Source: Planctomycetota bacterium | GTDB lineage: Bacteria; Planctomycetota; Phycisphaerae; WQYP01 | NCBI GenBank assembly: GCA_021852225.1 | Contig: JAJZOA010000205.1 | Coordinates: forward strand, 1 to 8,483 | DNA length: 8,483 nucleotides | Direction: 5' to 3' | Shown here: piece by piece, positions 1-6,507 of the stretch | Layout of the letters: each line of letters opens with the position of its first letter | How positions within the stretch are numbered: position 1 is the first letter of the stretch | The notes under the pieces: model-generated | The model's database searches: none | What the model was told of the DNA's origin: nothing | The model's input: the letters and a program-made list of their open reading frames with translations, nothing else | Translations under genes and position numbers: made by a program

Positions 1-1
1 A

Positions 2-33
2 CCTGATCGCCTGATCAACGGATCACCTGTTCT
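2..33. repeat. GATC array 1, four degenerate 8-bp units
   Basis: Four consecutive octamers are visible: CCTGATCG, CCTGATCA, ACGGATCA and CCTGTTCT. GATC falls at 5, 13 and 21, exactly 8 bp apart, and the fourth unit has GTTC at 29. The same three-GATC-then-GTTC layout recurs at 86-113 with a 7-bp period. It may extend left of the window. It could be a binding-site array for a regulator or a small repetitive element; the function is unknown. Confidence 0.6.
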
Positions 34-106
34 CACGTCAGCCAAGAGGCGAAATTCCGGTACGGCAGGAGCCGCCTATTGAGATTGATCAGTGATCCGT
101 GATCAG
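11..106. repeat. Inverted repeat with 16/15-bp arms
   Basis: The left arm CTGATCAACGGATCAC (11-26) and the reverse complement of the right arm (92-106, CTGATCACGGATCAC) are identical except for one inserted A. About 65 bp lie between the arms, including a short GC hairpin at 63-74. The arms fall inside the two GATC arrays. The structure could form a stem-loop in RNA, be a paired operator, or be the remains of a small palindromic element. Confidence 0.55.
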
Positions 107-113
107 TGTTCTT
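86..113. repeat. GATC array 2, four degenerate 7-bp units
   Basis: Four consecutive heptamers are visible: TGATCAG, TGATCCG, TGATCAG and TGTTCTT. GATC falls at 87, 94 and 101, with GTTC at 108. The array ends just before an AT-rich stretch (TATATA, 114-119). It mirrors array 1 in unit number and in the degenerate last unit, but the period is 7 bp rather than 8. Confidence 0.6.
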
Positions 114-322
114 TATATAGCTTCCCTGTTCTCGGCGCAGCCGTGCCGTAGGATGGCATGAGCGTTTTGCTACATGCCGGCCGGAGTATCAAAGCCATTT
201 CATGTCTGGTACCGGGCGCGACTGGCCGCCTATTTTGGGTTCGCGGCAGTGTACTAAATCGGCTACGGCTCTTTCACGCCTGCAAATTAGTATTGAAGCC
301 CTGGATTTGCTATGCTCCAGTC

Positions 323-1759
323 ATGACAACCGATTCGGCTACCGTTTATCCTTTCTGGCTTTCCGGCCAGCAACGGCATGGCCCCGCCGTACCGGTGCTC
401 AATCCGTATGATGGTTCGATTGTGGGCGCGGCCTGCCAGGCGCGGACCGAAGAACTTTCAGAGGCCGTGGCCGCCATGAGACAATGCGGCGGCCGCCTGA
501 TGGAACGCACTCCGGCCGATCGACAGGCTGCCTGCAAGTGCGTGCTGACGGGATTGCAGGCACAGCGCGAAACGTTCGCACAACTTATTTGCCTGGAATC
601 CGGCAAGCCGATTGCCACCGCACGGAGCGAGGTGGAACGGGCCATCGCAACATTTTCGCTGGCGGTGGAGGAAAGCGTCCGGCCCGCCAGCGAGCGCCTT
701 TCAGTGGAAAACCAGCCTGCCTTCAGGAACTACGACTGCCACGTGGAGAGGGTGCCGGTCGGCCCAAGCCTGTTTATCGCACCTTTTAATTTTCCGCTGA
801 ATCTGGTCGCCCATAAGGTCGCACCCGCGCTGGCGTGCGGTTGCCCTTTTATTCTCAAACCCTCTGACCGCACGCCGCTGACGGCACTGCGGCTGGGTGA
901 ACTGCTGGCGGTGGCAAATCTGCCCGTCGGTTCCTGGCATATCCTGCCGACCGCAACCGCGAATATTCAGGCGATGGCAACCGATCCGGACATTGCACTG
1001 ATTTCATTTACCGGCTCTGAAAAAGTTGGCTGGGAACTGTATCGTCAGGCGACGGGCAAGACGGTATTACTGGAACTTGGCTCCAACAGCCCGGTTATAG
1101 TGGAACCCGATGCCGATCTGGCGGACGCGGCCGAACGGATTGTGCGCGGAGCCTTTGGTTACAGCGGGCAAAGTTGTATCAGCGTGCAGCGTATATATCT
1201 GCAAAAAAGCATAGCCGCCGCATGCACGCGGATGCTGGTGGAAAAAGCGCAAGCCTTCCGCCCCGGGGACCCGCGTGACCCCCGAACCGATATCGGCCCG
1301 ATGATCGATCTTGCGGCGGCTCGGCGCGTGGAACAATCGGTGCGCGACGCGGTGACCGCCGGCGGCAAACTTCTTTGTGGCGGGCAGCGGACTGGAAATT
1401 TTTATCTGCCCACACTCCTGACCGATGTCCCGGAAAATCAGCCGGTGGTGTGCGAAGAAATTTTCGGTCCGGTCGCGGTGATTCAGACTTATGATACTCT
1501 GACGGAGGCCATTCAAGCGGCCAATCGTTCGCGTCTGGGTATTCACGCGGGTATTTTCACGTTTAATCCGATCTCGATTCAGTTGGCTTGGCATCAGTTT
1601 GATTTTGCCGGTGTCGTCATCAACGATGTTCCGACCACGCGGGCCGACGCGATGCCCTATGGAGGCGTTAAATACTCGGGCCTTGGCCGTGAAGGTGTGC
1701 GCTACGCCATGGAACACTTGACCAGACCCAAAGCACTGCTGACGCGGCATGCAACTTAA
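323..1759 (+). CDS. NAD(P)-dependent aldehyde dehydrogenase (y4uC / non-phosphorylating GAPDH-like group)
   Basis: This is a complete aldehyde dehydrogenase of 478 residues, the usual family length, expected to oxidise an aldehyde to its acid with NAD(P)+ in the cytoplasm. From the ATG at 323 the key positions are Asn156 (in APFNFP), Lys179 (LKPS, cofactor), the FTGS loop at 229-232, general base Glu251 (LELGSN), nucleophile Cys285 (SGQSC) and Glu379 (EEIFGP). The C-terminal run PYGGVKYSGLGREGVRYAME resembles the ALDH group that holds y4uC-like, lactaldehyde and non-phosphorylating glyceraldehyde-3-phosphate dehydrogenases; the true substrate cannot be read. The start was chosen because family homology begins about ten residues later. 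The frame also opens at 158, where AGGA lies 4 bp upstream of an ATG, but that extension is unlike the family. No Shine-Dalgarno precedes 323. The gene converges on the ketosynthase gene across 63 bp, with no clear terminator hairpin between them. Confidence 0.93.
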   Translation: MTTDSATVYPFWLSGQQRHGPAVPVLNPYDGSIVGAACQARTEELSEAVAAMRQCGGRLMERTPADRQAACKCVLTGLQAQRETFAQLICLESGKPIATARSEVERAIATFSLAVEESVRPASERLSVENQPAFRNYDCHVERVPVGPSLFIAPFNFPLNLVAHKVAPALACGCPFILKPSDRTPLTALRLGELLAVANLPVGSWHILPTATANIQAMATDPDIALISFTGSEKVGWELYRQATGKTVLLELGSNSPVIVEPDADLADAAERIVRGAFGYSGQSCISVQRIYLQKSIAAACTRMLVEKAQAFRPGDPRDPRTDIGPMIDLAAARRVEQSVRDAVTAGGKLLCGGQRTGNFYLPTLLTDVPENQPVVCEEIFGPVAVIQTYDTLTEAIQAANRSRLGIHAGIFTFNPISIQLAWHQFDFAGVVINDVPTTRADAMPYGGVKYSGLGREGVRYAMEHLTRPKALLTRHAT

Positions 1760-1822
1760 GCATTGTTGCGCCATCGCCGGCCGCCAAGGAAAAAAGCGGA
1801 AACGGCTGTGTGACGACGCATA

Positions 1823-4099
1823 TCAACAAATAGCTATTCGTTCATTGTATGAGCGGGCGGCACGCCGGCAAAAGATATATGGAACCGACGCCGGAGGTGC
1901 GGCCGGCGAGCCACGCGCGTAATTTAAAATGAAAGTTCGCGCCACAGCACCGGCCAGATGCACCGCGCCATCAGTCGGATAGGGCCGCTGCGAAAGACCG
2001 GCCCACGGATTTAATTCCGCTTTGTCGCCCGGTTTTGCCACGGCTATGTGCGGCCTGCGGGACAAGCGGGCACTTGCCGGCCCACCGGATGTCCGATTCG
2101 GCGCGTTGCGCAGAATGAAACTCACCGCGCCATACCCCGGATTATCCAGATAACGGGCATATTCGCGCCGGCCAAGGTCGTCAACAGCACGGCGGCACAA
2201 TTCTCCGGTAAGAAGACTGGGTTGGTCTGACCAGGCGGTGACCACCACATCCGCCCGACCGGTGGAAAGCAAATCTCCAGCGCGGTCCAGCACCGCGGTA
2301 ACCGGGGTGTATGGATGGGCCAGCGTTTCGCATGGACCATGAATGCCAAAGCGAATCGCCGCAGAGGAGGCGGCATTGGAATAAACCGACCGGGAAAAAT
2401 GCAGCGGCGACGCATATCTGCCATCCGCATCCAGCATGGAATCCAGATAGGCGATGGTGCTTTCAATCATGCCCCAGGCGGTATAAAGCAAAAGAGCGAT
2501 GCGGTTGGAATCCACATTGGACGGATTCAATCCCGCCGCCTGCCAGGCCTGCTCAATCACCGTACAGGCCAGCGCCGCCACCGGATCAAGCTTTTGCGTT
2601 TCCGCTGGCGCAACAGGTGATGGTTGGCGCCCAAGCCATTGAAAATCGACCGAATCCGGACATTGTTCCGAGGCGGCTTCACCGGCGCGTAAATCGGATG
2701 TGGCGGCCGCCACAATGTCGGCGGCATCTTTAAAATCGGAAGTACGCACGCCCATTCCCAGAATTTCCAGCCACTGGCGATCCGCAGACCACCAATTACA
2801 GCCGGAAATTGCCGGTTCGGCGGCGGACCGCGGATCGGCGGAAAATATCAGTGCCGTGTTGTTGCCACCAAATGCGAAGTTGCAATTCAACGCAGTTCCC
2901 ACCGGCTGCTCCACAGATTCCAATGCCAGCGGCAGCAGCGGCTTGCCATCTGCGGCCATTTCCGGGTCCTGGCAACCGGCATTCGGGGGCACCCGTCCCC
3001 GGTCTATGGCCAGAACGCAGATCGCCGATTCCACCGCCCCGGCCGCGCCAAACGTATGACCAGTAAGCCGTTTAGTGGAACTGACCGGCGGGACCGCGGC
3101 ACCCGCACGTCCCCAGATTTCCCGAATGGCCAGTGATTCCATCAGGTCATTGTCACGTGATGCGGTGCCGTGGGCGTTGATATAATCAATATCTGGTGGT
3201 GTCATGCCGGCATCGGCCAGGGCCAGTTCTATGGCGCGCTGCGCCTGTGCGGCGGAAGGGTCAGGTTTGGTAATATGAAACGCGTCGCAAGTGGCGGCAA
3301 AACCGCGGATGTACCCCAATGGCCGAGCCCCGCGTTTAGCGGCATGTTGCAAAGATTCCAATATCAGAATTGCGGCACCTTCACCCACGGTAATGCCACG
3401 GCGGTTCTGGTCAAACGGACGGCAGCCGTCCGCGGCTACAAGTTTCAAACTGTTAAACCCGGAAATAATCAGGCGGCAGAGCGATTCTGTCCCACCTGCC
3501 ACGGCCATCGATATCTTGCCCAGACGAATGGCATCCACGGCAGCGCCGATGGTCATGGCCGATCCAACACATGTGGTCAGGTTCATATAAAGCGGACCGC
3601 TTATTCGGTGGCGTCTGCAAAGCAATTCCAATGCCTCATAGGGCTGAATGCGCCGCATCAGATTTGAATCGGCCGCGGCGGCATCACTGCGGAAGACGGC
3701 ATAAAATTTTTCGTTGCCATCCATGCCGCAAACCGTAGTGGCCAGAAAACAGCCGACGGTTTTGCCCAGAAAGGCGAGCGTTCGCGGCAGACCGGCGGAT
3801 TTAAGCGCCTCGTCGGAGGCGGCGCACGCAAGCTGTTGGGTGCGCGCAAGTGTTTTCCATAGAGCCGGCTTCAAGTCGTCCGGGCAATGCGGTGTGGGGC
3901 ACTGGGCGACGCGAATCTGCTGGAGCGCCGCGGGAAGATATCCCCGCCACGGGGCCAGAGAGTCCGGCGCGCTGTGAATTGCAGCCCAGGTGGTGGCGAC
4001 ATCCGCTCCAGCGCAGGTGACCATGCCGATGCCGGTAACGGCCACCGCCGCCGACGGCTCGCGAACTGCGCCCAAATTCTGACCGGCTGAATCATTCAT
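1823..4099 (-). CDS. Two-domain ketosynthase: active FabF-like KS fused to an inactive half KS
   Basis: Residues 15-420 form a complete beta-ketoacyl-ACP synthase of the FabF type. The start reads VAVTGIGMVT, the nucleophile is Cys177 (NLTTCVGSA), the two active-site histidines are His310 (NAHGT) and His348 (TGHTF), Lys343 lies in SSTK, and FAFGGNN sits at 408-414. It should condense an acyl group with malonyl-ACP. Residues about 445-665 repeat the N-terminal half of the same fold (SPLHFSRSVYSNAASSAA, then GPCETLAHPYTP and a GRADVVVTAW strand). In my alignment by eye Tyr597 replaces the nucleophile, and no NAHGT or TGHT motif follows, so this half is probably non-catalytic, like a chain-length factor or the ketoacyl-synthase-like N-terminal domain of aryl polyene clusters. 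The last 90 residues are unassigned. The length of 758 far exceeds the roughly 410 of FabF. The start codon overlaps the preceding flavoprotein stop (ATGA, 4096-4099), implying coupled translation. Substrate and product are unknown. Confidence 0.9.
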   Translation of the reverse strand: MNDSAGQNLGAVREPSAAVAVTGIGMVTCAGADVATTWAAIHSAPDSLAPWRGYLPAALQQIRVAQCPTPHCPDDLKPALWKTLARTQQLACAASDEALKSAGLPRTLAFLGKTVGCFLATTVCGMDGNEKFYAVFRSDAAAADSNLMRRIQPYEALELLCRRHRISGPLYMNLTTCVGSAMTIGAAVDAIRLGKISMAVAGGTESLCRLIISGFNSLKLVAADGCRPFDQNRRGITVGEGAAILILESLQHAAKRGARPLGYIRGFAATCDAFHITKPDPSAAQAQRAIELALADAGMTPPDIDYINAHGTASRDNDLMESLAIREIWGRAGAAVPPVSSTKRLTGHTFGAAGAVESAICVLAIDRGRVPPNAGCQDPEMAADGKPLLPLALESVEQPVGTALNCNFAFGGNNTALIFSADPRSAAEPAISGCNWWSADRQWLEILGMGVRTSDFKDAADIVAAATSDLRAGEAASEQCPDSVDFQWLGRQPSPVAPAETQKLDPVAALACTVIEQAWQAAGLNPSNVDSNRIALLLYTAWGMIESTIAYLDSMLDADGRYASPLHFSRSVYSNAASSAAIRFGIHGPCETLAHPYTPVTAVLDRAGDLLSTGRADVVVTAWSDQPSLLTGELCRRAVDDLGRREYARYLDNPGYGAVSFILRNAPNRTSGGPASARLSRRPHIAVAKPGDKAELNPWAGLSQRPYPTDGAVHLAGAVARTFILNYARGSPAAPPASVPYIFCRRAARSYNERIAIC

Positions 4100-5361
4100 G
4101 CGCCAAAGCCTGTTGAAGCGGACAATCTTTCCACCGCATCCTTCGGATGGCTTCCTTCGCCGGGGCCGGTTTTTTCGCGGCGGGAAAGAATGGCACTTGC
4201 GAGCGGATTGGACCGGTTCCAGACATCCCCACTCAGAATCCCGATAATAGCCTGACGCGCCGCCGCAGGCTGGTGCGGTGCGAAAAACAGATTGCGCACC
4301 AGATCCCGCTGGTAGAATCTTCCAACAAACGATTCAAACACAGCCAGCCCCTGATCCATTGTTTCTGAATAACCGCTTAACTTGTCCATGGAACCGGAGC
4401 CTAAAAATTCTTTCACCGCGGCAGCCGCCAGTTTTGCGGATGTAAGGGCCAGATGCACGCCGCTGGAGAAAATCGGGTCCAGAAAGCCGCCCGCATCACC
4501 TATCAGCATGAATCTGGGCCCGGTTTTTTGCAGGCAACGGTAGCTGTAATCCGAGACAGCTCGCCAATCCGCCAGAGGCGTGGCACGGTCGATGCGGCTC
4601 TGAAGCGTCGGTGATTGGGCAACCGCCGCCATGAATTGTTGCCGCAGGTCGAGATTTTTCCCAATGCCCTTCTGCCCCAGCACCGCCCCGACGCTCATGC
4701 TGCCATCGCGCAACGGAATGCACCATATCCAGCCGTGAGGAATCATGTGCATGGTAATGTATTGCCGTTCATGTTCGGCGGCGACGGGCAAATCCTGAAA
4801 GTAGTTGTAAATCGCAAGTCGGCCAAAATCCGGCAGCATTTTTCTTAACCCCATCCGCCGAGCCAGGAAGCCCGCGGCACCTGATGCGTCCAGCAGAAAA
4901 TCAGCGGTGTATGAGGTTCCATCGGCACATTGAAGGTGGACCGCTTTTTCAGAAAATGCCGCATCCACAACGGCCCGGTTTTCCAGAACTTCGGCACCGC
5001 TTGCAATTGCCACGTCGCGCAACTGCTGATCAAAAATGGATCGGATAACTTGAAATGCGGGTGGGGAATCGCCATTGGACAGAGAAGCGAATTCAAATGT
5101 CCGCATGTCGCCGCTGGCGGGGTCGAAAAATCTGGCACCAAATTTATGCTGATGGTGGGATTCCATAAAATCCCGCCCCAGGCCCGTTTCATGAAGAATC
5201 GGCATGCTATGGGGCAGAAGCGATTCCCCAATATGGTGTCGCGGATGTGCGCCGGCCTCCAGCACACGAACAGTTATTCCACTTTTGGCCAGAAGGGCCG
5301 CCGCCGCAGATCCGGCGGGGCCGCAACCCATGATAATCACTTGTGTGTGTGTGGTCGTCAT
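4096..5361 (-). CDS. Flavin-dependent halogenase-family FAD oxidoreductase
   Basis: From the ATG at 5361 the protein has 421 residues. A Rossmann FAD-binding motif opens it (GCGPAG, 12-17), followed by GESLLP (45-50), a lysine in HKFGARF (Lys73) at the place of the halogenase active-site lysine, WIWCIP (211-216), which fits the WxWxIP halogenase signature, and GDAGGFLDPIFSSGVHLA (288-305), the second FAD-contact region. These features place it among FADH2-dependent halogenases and their non-halogenating relatives, several of which sit in aryl polyene or flexirubin clusters. Whether this one halogenates, dehydrogenates or hydroxylates cannot be decided; a halogenase would also need a flavin reductase. 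The frame extends to a TTG at 5379, but the ATG six codons later is preferred; only a distant GGA serves as a ribosome site. The gene overlaps the ketosynthase downstream by four bases, so the flavoprotein probably works on that enzyme's product or carrier-bound intermediate. Confidence 0.88.
   Translation of the reverse strand: MTTTHTQVIIMGCGPAGSAAAALLAKSGITVRVLEAGAHPRHHIGESLLPHSMPILHETGLGRDFMESHHQHKFGARFFDPASGDMRTFEFASLSNGDSPPAFQVIRSIFDQQLRDVAIASGAEVLENRAVVDAAFSEKAVHLQCADGTSYTADFLLDASGAAGFLARRMGLRKMLPDFGRLAIYNYFQDLPVAAEHERQYITMHMIPHGWIWCIPLRDGSMSVGAVLGQKGIGKNLDLRQQFMAAVAQSPTLQSRIDRATPLADWRAVSDYSYRCLQKTGPRFMLIGDAGGFLDPIFSSGVHLALTSAKLAAAAVKEFLGSGSMDKLSGYSETMDQGLAVFESFVGRFYQRDLVRNLFFAPHQPAAARQAIIGILSGDVWNRSNPLASAILSRREKTGPGEGSHPKDAVERLSASTGFGA
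5342..5353. repeat. Dinucleotide repeat (TG)6 / (AC)6
   Basis: Six TG units on the plus strand read as an AC/CA repeat within codons 3-7 of the flavoprotein gene, where they encode Thr-Thr-His-Thr. Gain or loss of one unit would shift the frame immediately after the start codon. Six units is short for known phase-variable tracts, so it may be chance. Confidence 0.5.
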
Positions 5362-5389
5362 ACACTTATTTTCCGTCAATAGTTGCCGG

Positions 5390-5406
5390 CGGGCAAGGGA
5401 TGCCCG
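5390..5406. other. Small hairpin in the gap upstream of the flavoprotein gene
   Basis: CGGGCA, a five-base loop and TGCCCG form a 6-bp stem in the 117-bp gap between the second CNNM gene and the flavoprotein gene. No T-run follows on either strand, so it is not a classical intrinsic terminator. It could be a weak leader structure or chance. I found no convincing promoter in this gap, so co-transcription with the CNNM genes remains possible. Confidence 0.3.
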
Positions 5407-5478
5407 GAAAATAACGCGCGGCGAAATTTTCGTACCGGCATTGTTACCCCGCCTTGGATATTCGGCCGGGTTGAGCCA

Positions 5479-6507
5479 TCACCAGCTTTGCAGATCCCCA
5501 AGAAGTTCTTCCACAAGGTCTTTCATGGTCACCAGGCCTATTGCCTGCCCCTGCCGGTTGACCACCACCGCTATTGTTTGGCGAGCAGCCTGCATCAGCC
5601 GAATTGCGGTGCGTACGGATTGTTCGCCAAGCAGCGTCAGCGCCGGTTTTAAATGCTGGCGCAATTGCAGTTCGCCACTGCTTCCGATGGCATCTATCAC
5701 ATCCACAAGTCCCAGCACATCCTGGGCCGACCGCCCCAGCACTGGCATGCGCGACACATGGTAGTGCCGCACCATGGCCTCGAAACCGCGGCGGCTGATA
5801 TTCACCGGCACGCCGATGACGCGGTTCCATGGCATCATCACCTCCCGCACATGAATATGGGCTATACGCAGACCGCGTTGAATCAGGTCCTGCTGCGTGT
5901 CAGTCAGCACACCGGTTGCCGTCGGTTCAGCTGTAAAGGCCAGCAACCTCGGCGGCGGGTCCACCTGCGGTGATTCAAGCATGTGGCCGATGACGCGACG
6001 TGTCAGGAAATCCAGCACTCGCAGCAGCGGCAGAACCGGCAGCACGGTGATCACCATAAGCGACCAGCTCAAAAGCCGGGAAAGCCGATAGGTCCAATCA
6101 TCGGCATGGGTTAAAAACAGATCCTTGGGCAGAATTTCAGCAAAGATCAGCATCAGCGGCAGCACGATCAGCGCCGACAAAAGCGTTTGAACCGTGGGGG
6201 AATATTGTCGCTGGCGGATAAGTTCGGCGACGCCCGCCGACACCATGAAATTGCAGATATTCTGCCATATCAGCAGTCCGGCCAGCGGGCCGGCGGGCTT
6301 TTTTATCCATTGGTTCAGCCGCAGGGCCGCAGGATCCTTTTTCCAGCCGCGAAGCTGCAGCCGCGGGCGCGAAAGCACATAAAAACCCGTTTCCATGCCG
6401 CTGAAAATCATGGACCCAAAAAGTCCCACGGCCGCGACGAGCAGCCATGGCAGCCAGGGAGGCAACGCCGCGGAGGAGACCCTCATCATGCTGATCACGC
6501 AATTCAT
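5479..6507 (-). CDS. CNNM/CBS membrane protein lacking the CorC C-terminal domain
   Basis: This 342-residue integral membrane protein belongs to the CNNM/CorC family, whose characterised members handle Mg2+ or Co2+. The N-terminal CNNM (DUF21) domain has about four hydrophobic segments (roughly 20-37, 76-95, 105-126 and 146-168). It carries the family landmarks SGMET (36-40), a QNICN segment at 82-86 and AEILPK (123-128). A CBS pair follows, from REVMMPWNRV at 221 to LVTMKDLVEELLGDL at 325-339. The protein ends three residues later, so the CorC_HlyC domain that closes the larger paralogue is absent. The ATG overlaps that paralogue's stop (ATGA, 6504-6507), and GGGAG lies 6 bases upstream. The two products are likely made together and may form a heterodimer (inference). 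Older annotations call such proteins hemolysins, a name this sequence does not support. Confidence 0.9.
   Translation of the reverse strand: MNCVISMMRVSSAALPPWLPWLLVAAVGLFGSMIFSGMETGFYVLSRPRLQLRGWKKDPAALRLNQWIKKPAGPLAGLLIWQNICNFMVSAGVAELIRQRQYSPTVQTLLSALIVLPLMLIFAEILPKDLFLTHADDWTYRLSRLLSWSLMVITVLPVLPLLRVLDFLTRRVIGHMLESPQVDPPPRLLAFTAEPTATGVLTDTQQDLIQRGLRIAHIHVREVMMPWNRVIGVPVNISRRGFEAMVRHYHVSRMPVLGRSAQDVLGLVDVIDAIGSSGELQLRQHLKPALTLLGEQSVRTAIRLMQAARQTIAVVVNRQGQAIGLVTMKDLVEELLGDLQSW

Larger units (their letters stand above)
1..322. other. Non-coding leader region with repeats upstream of the aldehyde dehydrogenase
   Basis: No convincing gene is visible here. A plus-strand frame is open from base 2 to a TGA at 80-82 and could be the last 26 codons of an upstream gene, but it is too short to judge and its start lies outside the window. 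The first 133 bases carry the GATC arrays, an inverted repeat and a nine-base direct repeat, CCTGTTCTC, at 26-34 and 125-133. A small hairpin (CGGC-AGGA-GCCG, 63-74) sits between the arrays. TATATA at 114-119 is AT-rich but has no good -35 element. An in-frame ATG at 158 would extend the aldehyde dehydrogenase by 55 residues that do not look like the family, so I treat 158-322 as leader. Confidence 0.6.

Noticed and set aside
2..82. Possible C-terminal tail of an upstream plus-strand gene
   Set aside because: Only 26 codons are visible and they overlap the GATC array; there is no way to judge coding from this length.
1..133. CRISPR-like or iteron origin interpretation of the GATC arrays
   Set aside because: Units of 7-8 bp without spacers are not CRISPR, and no replication initiator gene or recognisable DnaA boxes were seen nearby.
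1067..1774. 235-codon open frame on the minus strand opposite the aldehyde dehydrogenase
   Set aside because: It lies wholly antisense to a gene with all catalytic motifs, has no recognisable domain and is rich in Arg, His and Gly, as antisense frames of GC-rich genes usually are.
1760..1822. Intrinsic terminator between the convergent genes
   Set aside because: A run of six A (1790-1795) would be a T-run for the minus strand, but no stable stem precedes it on that strand.
3170..3667. 165-codon plus-strand frame inside the ketosynthase gene
   Set aside because: It is antisense to the ketosynthase active-site region and its sequence resembles no family.
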